64,000 nt of DNA from Bacteroidia bacterium (GCA_030427635.1 JAUIBA010000005.1:62001-126000), one strand, 5' to 3'; shown: positions 17,498 through 27,409, numbered from the stretch's first letter. Translations and numbers: made by a program. The notes: generated from the sequence alone by a model not told the origin.

Positions 17498-18414
17498 TAA
17501 TCTGCCATTGGTTTCTGCAGTAGCGCCCGCGCTCCCCTGGTCAGCAGCTCCTGTGCCGCGTTTGCCCCCATATCCTGGGCATCATGTTCCGGCACAGTTA
17601 GTTCCGTTTCCAGTAGTTCTTTCCCGTCAGTACTCAGTACATTCCCTCTGAACAGGACCTTACCGTCCGCCAGCGTAGCCAGCGCACTTATAGGTGTTGC
17701 ACAGCCACCCATCAGGGCACGCAGAAAATCCCGCTCTATCGCAGCACAAAGTGCAGTCCCGGCATCGTTAAAGTTATTGCAGGCCTCCCGGCAGTATTCG
17801 TCCTCATCGCGGCACACCACTATTATAGCGCCCTGTGCCGGTGCCGGCAGCATCCAGTCCAGAGACACAGCATTCTCCGGTCGCAATCCCAGCCGTTCCA
17901 GTCCTGCCGCTGCAAATATGGCCCCATGCCATGTGCTTTCCGCCACCTTCCTGAGACGGGTATTTACATTACCTCTCAGGTTATCAATACAGTCATCAGG
18001 ATACCGGTTCAGCCACTGGGCTTTACGCCTTATGCTGCTGGTAGCTATGGTACACGCAGTGTTGGCACGGTTAGCTGCAAATGCAGGTCCCGGCACCAGT
18101 ATATCGCCATATGATGCACGCTCCAGTACCGCCGCCTGCACAATACCTTTGGCCATCATAGTAGGCACATCCTTCATGGAGTGTACCGCTATGTCTATAT
18201 CATTATTCAGCAGCGCTATATCCAGCGCACGGGTAAATATTCCCTGCACCCCTATTTCATACAGTGGCGTTTTCAGGTCTATGTCTCCCTCTGCTTTTAT
18301 ATACACCAGTTCACTGGCATAACCATGCTGTTCCAGTAGCTGCTGCACTTTTACAGCCTGCCATACCGCGAGCTGACTATCGCGAGTTCCTATACGAATT
18401 TTACGTTGCTGCAT
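17497..18414 (-). CDS. hemC: Hydroxymethylbilane synthase (porphobilinogen deaminase)
   Basis: Polymerises four porphobilinogens into hydroxymethylbilane. From the chosen ATG at 18414 it has 305 residues: KIRIGTRDSQLAVWQAV at the N-terminus, DIAVHSMKDVPT (catalytic Asp region), RRKAQWLNRYPD and LRGNVNTRLRK for cofactor/substrate contacts, and the dipyrromethane cofactor Cys in LMGGCATPISA. A 13-codon upstream extension is open but the 18414 ATG is preferred because it forms a TGATG overlap with the hemA stop, and the family normally begins there. The TAA stop overlaps the hemD ATG. Confidence 0.96.
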   Translation of the reverse strand: MQQRKIRIGTRDSQLAVWQAVKVQQLLEQHGYASELVYIKAEGDIDLKTPLYEIGVQGIFTRALDIALLNNDIDIAVHSMKDVPTMMAKGIVQAAVLERASYGDILVPGPAFAANRANTACTIATSSIRRKAQWLNRYPDDCIDNLRGNVNTRLRKVAESTWHGAIFAAAGLERLGLRPENAVSLDWMLPAPAQGAIIVVCRDEDEYCREACNNFNDAGTALCAAIERDFLRALMGGCATPISALATLADGKVLFRGNVLSTDGKELLETELTVPEHDAQDMGANAAQELLTRGARALLQKPMAD

Positions 18415-19613
18415 CAGGCAATGAAGTCGTTGATTGCTTGAATGTAATGACATCCGGGTGTATTACCATTGCGGATGTTGATGGCAAGATTATTAAGCAC
18501 CTTCTGCACCTTTTCCTCATTTCCTGCCTCTTCTGTTGCTGCCCTGTGCTCACACAGCATTACCGGTGTGAATGGAATAGCCAGCAGCTTATGCTTCATC
18601 TCCCGTATCACAGGCACATGCCTGCGCATGTCACACCATTCCCTGAATTCAGCAAAATGCTGCCTGATGATACCCTGAGCCTTAGGCACTTCTGCTGCAC
18701 GGCGTGCCAGCGTCTCATCTTTTATACGGGATAGCTGGTCCACATCTACGAATGTAAGCCCTTCAGTACTCCTGGCTTGCTGGTCCACATTACAGGGCAC
18801 TGATATATCTATTATCAGTTTACCACTACAGTTCTGAAGGTGCTCTTTAGTTACCACCGGCGTAGCAGCGTTGGTAGATACAATCACCACATCGGCCTCC
18901 TGTATCTCCCTACCCAGCTGCGACAGCGGGGCCGATTTTATCTTCAGCTCCTCCGCCAGTTCCTGTGCAGTAGCCTCAGTACGGTTTATCAGGGTTATGT
19001 TTTTCGCCTTCAGGTAGTCCAGTATGTTCCGGCAGGTCACTCTGCCTATTTTACCTGTACCTACCAGTGCTATTCTGAACTGTGTAGGGTCTGCACCTAT
19101 AGCTTCTGCATATTCCTTTACATACTGTATAGCTGCAAATGATACCGATACCGTTCCCCCGCTCAGCTCTGTATTGGTCTTTACAGACTTTGACGATTGA
19201 AATACAGAATTCAGCAGCCGCTCCATATAAGCGCCTATAAAGCCTGCCTGTTTAGCCTGTTTGGCAGCAGTCCTTATCTGTCCCAGTATTTCATAGTCAC
19301 CCAGTATCTGGGAGTCAAGCCCGGCTGCTACCTGATACAGGTGCAGGATAGCCTCACTTCCGGTTTTGGCATATGCCATCTCGGCAAATGTAGCTGCATC
19401 TCCTGCACATACACTGCACACCAGCTCACTAAACGAGCGGGGCGAGTCTGCAAAGCCATACACCTCTGTACGGTTACAGGTAGATAGTATAAATAAGTCT
19501 GATATTCCAAAATTGCGGGCCGTGGTCAGGAGGGTATTATATTGCTCACTGTTCACAGCAAACTGCCCCCTGATGCCTGCATCAGTTTTTTTGTAGTTGA
19601 TACCAACTACCAT
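18414..19613 (-). CDS. hemA: Glutamyl-tRNA reductase
   Basis: First committed step of C5-pathway haem synthesis: reduces Glu-tRNA to glutamate-1-semialdehyde. The conserved nucleophile Cys is in FILSTCNRTEVYG, substrate motif LDSQILGDYEILGQIRTA follows, and the NADPH domain holds ALVGTGKIGRVTCRNIL. The C-terminal dimerisation helix includes RRHVPVIREM. A start at 19613 (MVVGINYKKTDAGIRG) fits the family; an in-frame ATG ten codons earlier (19643) is also possible. The promoter element TACCTTTG at 19673-19680 precedes it, so this is the operon head. hemL is not in the window and would be needed elsewhere. Confidence 0.95.
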   Translation of the reverse strand: MVVGINYKKTDAGIRGQFAVNSEQYNTLLTTARNFGISDLFILSTCNRTEVYGFADSPRSFSELVCSVCAGDAATFAEMAYAKTGSEAILHLYQVAAGLDSQILGDYEILGQIRTAAKQAKQAGFIGAYMERLLNSVFQSSKSVKTNTELSGGTVSVSFAAIQYVKEYAEAIGADPTQFRIALVGTGKIGRVTCRNILDYLKAKNITLINRTEATAQELAEELKIKSAPLSQLGREIQEADVVIVSTNAATPVVTKEHLQNCSGKLIIDISVPCNVDQQARSTEGLTFVDVDQLSRIKDETLARRAAEVPKAQGIIRQHFAEFREWCDMRRHVPVIREMKHKLLAIPFTPVMLCEHRAATEEAGNEEKVQKVLNNLAINIRNGNTPGCHYIQAINDFIA

Positions 19614-19672
19614 GAAAGCCTCTGTGATTTGTCTATGCTGCACGTGTGTGAAACGGATTAGGTTCTATGTCG

Positions 19673-19680
19673 CAAAGGTA
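19673..19680 (-). promoter_or_regulatory. hem operon promoter (-7 TACCTTTG)
   Basis: TAnnTTTG match on the minus strand, with a TTTC -33-like element about 20 bp upstream. Predicted transcription start is roughly 50 nt before the hemA ATG at 19613. No riboswitch or operator is evident in the leader. Confidence 0.6.
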
Positions 19681-19816
19681 CTTTTGCAGTCGTCCACACT
19701 GAAATTTCTGTGTCACGAATGCGTCATTTCGGCACATGACATTCGTCAGCATAGCGTAATAAAACGCTCATTATACCATCCTCTATTCACATGTTACCTT
19801 TATATTTACTCCTGTT

Positions 19817-21559
19817 ATGTCTGTTACCGGAATGAAAAAGGAAAAGAATAAGCCAAAAAGCCAAACACCTGCCCCATCCGGAAACCCTATGGCCAGCTGG
19901 CGCTACATAGCGGCAATAGTCATTGCGCTACTCACATTCATCACCTACTCCCCCACTTACGATGCAGGATTTGTTCGCCTGGACGACCAGCTATATGTAC
20001 ACAAAAACGAATCTATCAGGGAGCTGAATGCAGAAAACATTAAAAAATACTTTACAGCTTCTGCCGGCGCTACCGATATGTACACCCCTCTGGTATATGT
20101 TACCTATGCTATGGAGTATGCCTCATCCGGCAACAATCCTGCTACCTATCACAGAGACAATGTGCTGCTACACGTCACAAATGCGCTCTTACTTTTCTGG
20201 CTTGTATGGCTCCTTACGGCCAATCTTACAATAACTACATTTATTGCAGGGGCATTTGCACTGCACCCCTTCCATGTAGAGTCTGTGGCATGGGTTTCAG
20301 AGCGGAAAGATGTCCTGTATGCCGCCTTCTTTCTCGGTGCGCTCATCACCTATCATCAGTACCGTACCGCCGGCCGGAAAAATAAGTATTGGCTAAGCCT
20401 CATTTTGTTTATTCTTTCGTGCCTGTCCAAATCTATGGCCATAACACTGCCAGCCGTATTGCTCCTCTACGATTACTTCTATGAAAAGCGGCGCGACATC
20501 ACTGCTATGCTCATGGAAAAAATCCCCTTCTTCCTGGTATCTATGGCATTTGCATTGGTAGCCATAAAGCTCATGGATGTTTCTTACGACCGCTCATTCC
20601 TTACCGGTTATAACATTTTCGACAGAATAGTACTGGCGCTCTATGGCGTATCATTTTATATACAGAAAACCCTGCTCCCTACCGGCCTGTCGGCCATGTA
20701 CACCTACCCGGCTAAGGCAGGCGCCCTGCTCCCCGTTCAGTACCTGCTGGGAGCCTGTGTTACAATGCTCGCAGTATGGTTATTCCTGTTCAGCCGGTAC
20801 ACTAATCATATTGTAAGGGGTTGTTTTCTCTTTTACCTGATCACTATTGCCCCCGTATTGCAGCTGGTACCTAATACAGCTACCATCACTGCCGACAGAT
20901 ATTCATATATCCCTGCATGTGGCATCATAGGTATTATAGCATGGTATGCCATAAGCTATGCCCGGCGCATAAGAGCTGATATAAAACGCGAACTGGCTAC
21001 CACCGCAGCCATACTCCTGGCGCTCTCTGTCACTGCATATGCCCGCACTACCGTTTGGAAAGACAGCATCGTATTCTATAACGATATCATTGGTAAGGGT
21101 TACTACCGCGACTTTGCTTTTACTGAGCTCGGCGATGCCTATGACGAAATCGGCGACCACATTACTGCAACTGCAATTTTCAAACGTGGCGACTCTCTCT
21201 ACAAAGACAATGTAGCCATTAAAGCCCGCTACGCTGCCGCCCTCGCTGCCGACAAAAAATATGACCAGGCTATACAGTACTACAGGCGCTGCCTGGAGCT
21301 GGACAGTACCGCCGAGGGAGTATATGTAAATCTGGGAGACGCATTACTGAAAACCGACAAAACCCGCGAGGCTATTGAAGTACTCACCACAGGTTACCGC
21401 ATGTACCCACAAAACTATACCTGCCTGTACAACCTCGCATATGCATACTGGAAACTGGGCGACAATGCATCTGCTATCACATACTTCAGCATCGCAGCCC
21501 GCGCCGGCTTCCAGCCCGCCATCGATTTCGCACAAAGACACGCATTACCACTCCGCTGA
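19817..21559 (+). CDS. TMTC-like GT-C membrane protein with TPR repeats
   Basis: A 580-residue polytopic protein. Residues 30-400 have about ten membrane segments; the phrase ALHPFHVESVAWVSERKDVL (about 152-171) is the hallmark of TMTC-like GT-C glycosyltransferases, and FVRLDDQLYV near 52-61 supplies the acidic pair on the first loop. From about 430 the protein changes to soluble TPR helices: FTELGDAYDEIGDHITATAIF, YDQAIQYYRRCLELD, GVYVNLGDALLKTDKTREAI and LYNLAYAYWKLGDNASAITY. Such proteins are thought to mannosylate or glycosylate exported proteins; no substrate can be assigned here. Start ATG at 19817, with an alternative at 19832. It is divergent from hemA. Confidence 0.85.
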   Translation: MSVTGMKKEKNKPKSQTPAPSGNPMASWRYIAAIVIALLTFITYSPTYDAGFVRLDDQLYVHKNESIRELNAENIKKYFTASAGATDMYTPLVYVTYAMEYASSGNNPATYHRDNVLLHVTNALLLFWLVWLLTANLTITTFIAGAFALHPFHVESVAWVSERKDVLYAAFFLGALITYHQYRTAGRKNKYWLSLILFILSCLSKSMAITLPAVLLLYDYFYEKRRDITAMLMEKIPFFLVSMAFALVAIKLMDVSYDRSFLTGYNIFDRIVLALYGVSFYIQKTLLPTGLSAMYTYPAKAGALLPVQYLLGACVTMLAVWLFLFSRYTNHIVRGCFLFYLITIAPVLQLVPNTATITADRYSYIPACGIIGIIAWYAISYARRIRADIKRELATTAAILLALSVTAYARTTVWKDSIVFYNDIIGKGYYRDFAFTELGDAYDEIGDHITATAIFKRGDSLYKDNVAIKARYAAALAADKKYDQAIQYYRRCLELDSTAEGVYVNLGDALLKTDKTREAIEVLTTGYRMYPQNYTCLYNLAYAYWKLGDNASAITYFSIAARAGFQPAIDFAQRHALPLR

Positions 21560-21585
21560 TATTAATATCTCCCTTGTACCCACTG

Positions 21586-21670
21586 TCCACTGGCCGCGAG
21601 TCTGAGGCATATCCCCACGCATAGCTGACTCGTGCCTCACTTAATTAAGCCGGTTTACAACTGGCATATA
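21586..21670. repeat. Interspersed hairpin repeat, copy 1
   Basis: Two small hairpins: CGAGTC/GACTCG (21597-21602 with 21627-21632) and GCCGGT/ACTGGC (21649-21654 with 21660-21665). The tract GACTCGTGCCTCACTTAATT recurs exactly at 25624-25702 and in related form at 36971, 37241 and 48601. It lies between two convergent genes; the rest of 21560-21855 has no feature I recognise. Confidence 0.75.
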
Positions 21671-21855
21671 CCTCTATCCACATGCACCTCATTGGTCCGA
21701 AGGACAATCAGGACAGAACCATTTTGAATTGCTTATAATTACAAATAGGATTCATATATGCCATATCACAGCTATAGTCTAAACGACAATAAAAGTCCTG
21801 AATCCGAAAAATCTCCTCCTTATCGCAATATGTACATTCCTGCTTACTGTGGCAC

Positions 21856-24621
21856 TTATTCCATCACTACTATTTTGGCAGTCTGATAGTGGGTTTTATC
21901 ATTACCCATTGTTACCATAAGCGATGCAGGGCGGGCCAGCTGAGCAGGCAGTGTAATCTTTATATTGTTTGCGCCCATAGTGGCAGTGACACGCTCTTTG
22001 TATACAATCCTGCCTGTTACATCCAGAAACAGTACATCATATTCAGCATCTGTTTCACTCTGGAACTTCAGCTGCATTACACCATTGCTGGGGTTAGGCA
22101 CTGCACTCAGCGACTTCAGCTTCAGCAATCGCTGTGACTGCACCTCTTCGGGAGAGAATGCAATTTCTGATGCCCTGAACTGGAAATCTGTTTCCTTACC
22201 ACCAAAGTTAAAACCAAACACTACTGCAGTAACATCTTCTGCAGTAAATGCCGTTCTGCCTTTGCCCGATGTAAAGTCGTCGAAGCTGATAGCATAATCT
22301 TTACCTCCTGGTACCAGCTGCACCGAGGTAGTATATTGCTCTGCAAACTTTGTGATGCCATCCTTTACCAGCATTACCTTCATTTGGCCGGTACCCTCTG
22401 CATGAAACTTAAGTGTGCGGTGACCGCTGAGGTCCACTGGCTTGCTGCCTGCAGTGATAAACTTGTATGCCATAATATAATCGGCACTTGTAGCTGCTAC
22501 AGCAAGGCTCCTGTATACAGGATACTCGTTGTCTATGTACTGCCGGGCAGGGTCGTTCTCGGTTTTGTACTTAGACAGCTTTGTGTAGGTCTTATCATAG
22601 TCCAGGCTCCAGTTGCCATCTGCCAGATACACAGCATCTGTAAGCTGTCCGTTCAGGTACAGATACCCGGGATACTCATAACCGTCGTTTATCTCTACAG
22701 TAATTTTATTGCCAGTGCCCTGCTTCAATGTTATGGGTACTATGCGCTCACCTACGTTTGCCTGCTCGTGCGTACGCTCTTCAAACCGCAGCTCTGCGCT
22801 TTCTATCGTTGTGCCATTAGTTATGGTTATTTCCAGATTTCCCTTGCTCCTTCTGCCAGATGCTATATATGCCCTGGGTTGCGCAAAGGCAGTATCTACC
22901 TGACGCAGTGGCATCATTGCCTCCAGATTATTTAAAATCTTCTCGGTGAGTGCGGTTGTATTTGCAGGGTCTGCAGCCCATACCTGAAAGTTGAATACAG
23001 AGTCATCGCCCTTGTACTCACTTATTAACCATGATGTCTGCAGGTCTATAGTGTTTCTTCCTGCCGACTTGCCGGCATCAAAAGCAATACAGAACTCCAT
23101 CGTTCCGTCTTCCTGCTGCAGTACAAAGCGAATGAAGTCGAACCCATGAATCTTTACAGTTTCTGTGCGCAGCAGCGTACTACCCTTAAAGCGGTCACAA
23201 ACCGATTTGGTATGCGAGTATGGACGCTGCAGGGTGGTAATGCCCAGAGCCACTGCCTTTGCCCTGTTGTTGGCTATATAGTCTAGCGAAAATACGTCTA
23301 CTGCTTTTGTAATGGTAGTCAGGTCTTCAGGACTGGTTACCACTGCTGTAGTAGCTTCGTTGAGCGACTCTGGCAGCAGATACTGCAATCTGCCCGCAGA
23401 TACCGACGTACCCTTGGCCGCTGCTCCTGCCTGTGCAAAAGGTACTGCCTTTGTATAATCTGTGTGCTTATCTTCACTGTTCTTTATACGGTTAAAGTCG
23501 CGCTTGCTTACCAGCCCGCCCAGGCTCTCGCTTTCCAGGCCGCCATCACCGCCACCGCTGCCACCCACATCGTCCGACAGAACAGTTGCAGACAGTGTGT
23601 AGGAAGTTTTGCAGCGTTTTGTTCCCGGCACGCCAAATACATCTTCATAGTACATGGAGCGCACTACATCATAAATACCGGGAGCACTGTAGGAATGTGT
23701 GGCAGATGTGCCGGTAGTTGTGTATCCTGTAGAAGTAGCATCGCCAAAGCTCCATGCCTGGTAAGGCCCTGAGCCGCTGCCTGTAGCAGTAAACTCAAAG
23801 CTGTTGCCGGTAAGCTCCTGCGAAGGGTCGTTGATGGTAAATGAAGCATCCAGTCCGTGCAAAACACGTAACGGAATAGTCTGAGACATACAACCATTCG
23901 AAAAAAGCAGACTGATAGTAGTAGTACCGGTATCACTGCCGGCAAACAGTTGGCTGGCATTCGGTAATGCTGTTACCAGAGTAGTATCACCTATTACAAG
24001 GGTAATGTCTGGTGTCGGCCCAAAATACCCAACAGGGTAGGTATGGAGGTTGAGGCTTGGTATATCCGTTCTGTATACTGTGTCTAAAGGGCAAAGCGTA
24101 GCCACTGATCCCCACAACTCAGGTGTCACTAACCATTCAAATGTCAGCATACCCCCCATGGTATATTCCGGGAAAGGCGAAGCGGTTTCATAAACCACCA
24201 GTATATACGGGTCCGACTCAGTATTAGGAGCAATGCCAGAGGTAAATGCAGGTGTACCAAAATCGAGCGGACCTCCGGTACCAGCCAGTGATACCATAGT
24301 TGTCTGTGGGCCGAATGGCGCAAACCAGGGGTCCAACTTCCTTAACTCGTACGTATAGCCCACCTCTGAGCCATCTGTTACAAAATGAACAGTTGTATTT
24401 ACATTATCCAGTGAGCAGAACTTTCCATCATTGGTCATGGATAATGTTACCGTGGCAGGAGCCATTTTAGACGCAGTACCGGAGTCATCGGCAGCTGCTG
24501 CCGCCAATGTTTCTTTTCCTTTCGCCTTGTTGTCTGCTATTGTCTGGCTATGCGACACTTGCGGAATACTTAGTGCGCATATCAATAAACTACCTGCCGT
24601 AAAGAGGGTGCTATTTTTCAT
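21856..24621 (-). CDS. Large secreted T9SS cargo protein with PKD-like domain
   Basis: A 921-residue exported protein. Signal peptide at 1-26 (ends PQVSHSQ), a repetitive beta-rich N-terminal half, a PKD-like segment (about 255-335: SFTINDPSQELTGNSFEF, WSFGDAT, YSAPGIYDVV), a middle domain of unknown type (about 370-640), and a beta-sandwich, perhaps carbohydrate-binding, near 710-820 (DLSGHRTLKFHAEGTGQMKV). The last 90 residues (PNPSNGVMQLKFQSETDAEY ... GRIVYKERV ... AKIVV) are a type A T9SS sorting domain, so the mature protein should be exported across the outer membrane and anchored or released. No catalytic motif is seen. A -7 element TAGCTTTG lies 20 bp upstream. It is monocistronic. 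Confidence 0.88.
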   Translation of the reverse strand: MKNSTLFTAGSLLICALSIPQVSHSQTIADNKAKGKETLAAAAADDSGTASKMAPATVTLSMTNDGKFCSLDNVNTTVHFVTDGSEVGYTYELRKLDPWFAPFGPQTTMVSLAGTGGPLDFGTPAFTSGIAPNTESDPYILVVYETASPFPEYTMGGMLTFEWLVTPELWGSVATLCPLDTVYRTDIPSLNLHTYPVGYFGPTPDITLVIGDTTLVTALPNASQLFAGSDTGTTTISLLFSNGCMSQTIPLRVLHGLDASFTINDPSQELTGNSFEFTATGSGSGPYQAWSFGDATSTGYTTTGTSATHSYSAPGIYDVVRSMYYEDVFGVPGTKRCKTSYTLSATVLSDDVGGSGGGDGGLESESLGGLVSKRDFNRIKNSEDKHTDYTKAVPFAQAGAAAKGTSVSAGRLQYLLPESLNEATTAVVTSPEDLTTITKAVDVFSLDYIANNRAKAVALGITTLQRPYSHTKSVCDRFKGSTLLRTETVKIHGFDFIRFVLQQEDGTMEFCIAFDAGKSAGRNTIDLQTSWLISEYKGDDSVFNFQVWAADPANTTALTEKILNNLEAMMPLRQVDTAFAQPRAYIASGRRSKGNLEITITNGTTIESAELRFEERTHEQANVGERIVPITLKQGTGNKITVEINDGYEYPGYLYLNGQLTDAVYLADGNWSLDYDKTYTKLSKYKTENDPARQYIDNEYPVYRSLAVAATSADYIMAYKFITAGSKPVDLSGHRTLKFHAEGTGQMKVMLVKDGITKFAEQYTTSVQLVPGGKDYAISFDDFTSGKGRTAFTAEDVTAVVFGFNFGGKETDFQFRASEIAFSPEEVQSQRLLKLKSLSAVPNPSNGVMQLKFQSETDAEYDVLFLDVTGRIVYKERVTATMGANNIKITLPAQLARPASLMVTMGNDKTHYQTAKIVVME

Positions 24622-24921
24622 ATCAGATATACTTTCACTTCAAAGCTACTCTAAAATGATTGAATGTTAAAAATATTTATAGATAATTATATTTAACATT
24701 ATAATTTTCATTAATTATTTATTGAATGTTAATGAGGAGTCATACTGTGGAATTGGACATTCACACTCACTGCGTGGATTTGGCGCATAGCTATACGTAC
24801 AGCCAACTCGTGCCACACGTAAACATAATTTCTACTGATGTTGTAACTTATTATCTGGTAATCCTGCAAACATCTGAACAGAGTCAAACGCAAATAAATA
24901 ATGGTAGACTTCCGCTTGTTA
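24622..24921. other. AT-rich gap with a degenerate repeat copy
   Basis: The left half is very AT-rich around the promoter at 24641. Positions 24760-24822 carry a decayed copy of the interspersed repeat (TTGGCGCATAGC and GCCAACTCGTGCC are recognisable). No gene is visible. Confidence 0.5.
24641..24648 (-). promoter_or_regulatory. Candidate promoter of T9SS cargo gene (-7 TAGCTTTG)
   Basis: TAnnTTTG match 20 bp upstream of the ATG at 24621. Confidence 0.5.
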
Positions 24922-25518
24922 TCATATCACGAGTATAGCTCGTTGTGGGTTGGGTATGAAATACTTTACAACATATTGATTCCCTTCTTTAAAATTCAGG
25001 TGCTTTTCTTTAAAAAGTGGTGGCAATACCTGGCTTCTTTCATACTCCTCATCATCAATAATGTAAGTAAAAGTTACCATATGAGTTGCTACAGTTGTGT
25101 CATTACAAAAAAATCTAAATTTTTTTATTTTTTTCACCACACCTACTGTTGAGTCACAATCTTCTTCGTCTGTAAACACTGGCTTCCATTCAACTGGAAT
25201 ATATTTTTCCGGACTCTTGGCATTAACTTTTACAATATATTTTTCACCTACTACCGCCCCATATATACTTATACCATTTGTACTCTTACTTCTTATTACA
25301 TTTCCTTTGTACTCATATTCGAATTCACCAACTGAAGATTTCCCATATACTTTCCTGGTCAAAACACCTACGCAATCTACCCAATTTGAGTTGTCAGTTG
25401 TTTGACCTTTCGAATAGCATGCTGTATACGCATTTACACTAACTGCAATTAACAATAACGCAATAGAACTATTTACAGTGTCTGCTTTTTTGTATATATT
25501 ATGATTTCTTTTTACCAT
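24922..25518 (-). CDS. Exported hypothetical protein, AT-rich gene
   Basis: A 198-residue protein I do not recognise. A positively charged start (VKRNHNIYKKAD) is followed by a hydrophobic segment (about 16-33, SIALLLIAVSVNAYTA) and a Cys in AYTACYSKG that could be a lipobox, so it is probably exported or a lipoprotein. The mature part contains repeated Lys, Tyr and Val and reads as beta-rich. Its base composition is clearly more AT-rich than flanking genes, with homopolymer runs (for example T7-A-T7 on the plus strand near 25116-25134 encoding KKIKKFRFF), which suggests recent acquisition. It is isolated between the T9SS cargo and the amidohydrolase. Confidence 0.6.
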   Translation of the reverse strand: MVKRNHNIYKKADTVNSSIALLLIAVSVNAYTACYSKGQTTDNSNWVDCVGVLTRKVYGKSSVGEFEYEYKGNVIRSKSTNGISIYGAVVGEKYIVKVNAKSPEKYIPVEWKPVFTDEEDCDSTVGVVKKIKKFRFFCNDTTVATHMVTFTYIIDDEEYERSQVLPPLFKEKHLNFKEGNQYVVKYFIPNPQRAILVI

Positions 25519-25623
25519 TTACTTCGACATATTTCATTTGTCTCGTTCCCCATTGGCGCAAATGCTATCCGCTTATGCCTACCTGCCTGCAAATCTTTCC
25601 ACCTTGTATAGCCCGCTCATTGA

Positions 25624-25702
25624 CCCACTGGCGAGTCTGGGCTTAGCCCCGCGCAAAGCTGACTCGTGCCTCACTTAATTTAGCCAGTTTATAACTGGCA
25701 TA
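25624..25702. repeat. Interspersed hairpin repeat, copy 2
   Basis: Shares GACTCGTGCCTCACTTAATT with copy 1 and ends in a GCCAGT/ACTGGC hairpin. It lies immediately 3' of the amidohydrolase stop, as other copies lie beyond gene ends. Confidence 0.75.
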
Positions 25703-25717
25703 CAGCACAGCCCCACA

Positions 25718-27409
25718 TCAATGCACCCTTACCCCACCCGACCATACTGCCGTAGCTTTTGTAGCCAGCAGTTGTGCCGCAGGCACTTTCATGATGTCAT
25801 GATCCAGCAGTATAAAGTCCGCCTTCTTTCCCGGCTCAAGGCTACCCACCTCATGCTCCATAAAACACCCCTTTGCCGCCCATATAGTCATACCACGCAA
25901 TGCCTGTTCCCTTGTCAGCGCATCCTGCGGCTGAAATCCCCCCTCCGGATACCCCTTCGCATCCATACGTGCCGTAGCTGCATAAAATGTCTTAAACGGT
26001 GATATATCCTCCACCGGAAAGTCGGTACCCAGCGGCAGCCAGCCATTCTGCTCCAGCAGCCTGCGGTAGGCATAGGCATCGCCCAGCCGCTCTGTCCCCA
26101 GCCGCTCCCCGGCCCAGTACATATCACTGGTAGCATGGGTTGGCTGTACAGATGGCACTATTGAGTGCGTCCCAAACCGGTCAAAGTCCGCATGAGCCAC
26201 CACCTGCGCATGCTCTATGCGCCAGCGCCGGTCATTGCCCTGTGGCAGGTACCTGCCATACACCTCCAGCACCATACGGTTGCCACTGTCGCCTATGGCA
26301 TGCGTACACAGTTGCATATCTATAGGCAGCAGCATAGCCGCCAGCGAGTCATAATGTGCCTGTGTCCCCAGCAGGAAACCACCCCAGCCCGGCTTATCGG
26401 TATAGTGATGCAGCAGGCACGCTCCCCGGCTACCCAGTGCACCATCGGCATAGGCTTTTACACCCTTTACATACAGCCGCTCTGTTTTATACGGCCCATG
26501 CTCCGTATAGCACGCTTTCACGGCCTCGTTGCTACCTGCTAGTGCTGCCGTACGGGCAGCCATATATTCATCATACGTTTTTCCGTCATCACTCAGCAGC
26601 GCATACACACGCATATGCACTCTACCCTCCTGCTGCAGCGTATCTATCATGGTTATATCATGATAGGGCAGCCCACAGTCGGCCACAGTAGTAAGCCCTG
26701 CAGCCAGGCAGTTACTGTCGGCAGCCTGCAGCCATTTCGCATACGCAGCTTTCCCGGCCACAGGTATTATCCGGGTCACAAGGTCCACTGCATTATCTAT
26801 CAGCAGTCCGGTTGGCTTTCCGTTTTCCTGTTCTATCTTTCCACCATTCAGCGCAGTCCCTGCCTTTACGCCCGCCATTTCCAGTGCCTTTGCATTTGCT
26901 ATGGCAGCATGTCCGTCTATGCGTTGCAGCAATACCGGCTTATCAGGAAACAGCTCATTAAGCTTTTTGTTATCGGGCCATGCACCACCGGGAAAAAGAT
27001 GCTGGTCCCACCCCCTGCCACGTATCCATACCTCTGATGGGTGCTTTGCGGCAAAAGAGCTTACCCGCTCCACCGCCTCATCCCACGTCTTGCAGTCATA
27101 CAGATTCACTTCAAACAGAGACCTGCCATAGCCCACAAAGTGTGCATGTGCATCTATAAATCCGGGATATAGGGCGCTGCCATGTGCATCTACCCTTTCT
27201 GCAGCCTCATACTTACCTATCTGTTCATTACTGCCGGTGGCCAGTATCTTACCATCTTTAATGGCTATAGCCTCACACACCGTCATAGCGCTGTCCACGG
27301 TATACACTACAGCATTATATATAATGGTATCTGCCGCAGGACGCTGCTCACATCCCGCCAGTAATATTCCTGCTGCTATAAGAGTACTGATAAACCTTGT
27401 AGATACCAT
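25718..27409 (-). CDS. YtcJ-like amidohydrolase lipoprotein
   Basis: A 563-residue metal-dependent amidohydrolase of the amidohydrolase-3 (YtcJ) type. The first 20 residues form a lipoprotein signal ending LLAGC (lipid Cys20), so the enzyme is tethered in the envelope, which is unusual compared with cytosolic relatives. Metal-binding motif DAHAHFVGYG lies near 85-94, GWDQHLFPGG near 128-137, the carbamylated-Lys-type region VKGVKAYADGALGSRGA near 310-326, HAIGD and WRIEHAQVV (about 370-395), and GTDFPVED for the last metal ligand Asp. Substrate is unknown, perhaps an N-acyl or cyclic amide. It is separated from the ABC exporter by 61 bp and shares its orientation, so they may form one unit. 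Confidence 0.88.
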   Translation of the reverse strand: MVSTRFISTLIAAGILLAGCEQRPAADTIIYNAVVYTVDSAMTVCEAIAIKDGKILATGSNEQIGKYEAAERVDAHGSALYPGFIDAHAHFVGYGRSLFEVNLYDCKTWDEAVERVSSFAAKHPSEVWIRGRGWDQHLFPGGAWPDNKKLNELFPDKPVLLQRIDGHAAIANAKALEMAGVKAGTALNGGKIEQENGKPTGLLIDNAVDLVTRIIPVAGKAAYAKWLQAADSNCLAAGLTTVADCGLPYHDITMIDTLQQEGRVHMRVYALLSDDGKTYDEYMAARTAALAGSNEAVKACYTEHGPYKTERLYVKGVKAYADGALGSRGACLLHHYTDKPGWGGFLLGTQAHYDSLAAMLLPIDMQLCTHAIGDSGNRMVLEVYGRYLPQGNDRRWRIEHAQVVAHADFDRFGTHSIVPSVQPTHATSDMYWAGERLGTERLGDAYAYRRLLEQNGWLPLGTDFPVEDISPFKTFYAATARMDAKGYPEGGFQPQDALTREQALRGMTIWAAKGCFMEHEVGSLEPGKKADFILLDHDIMKVPAAQLLATKATAVWSGGVRVH

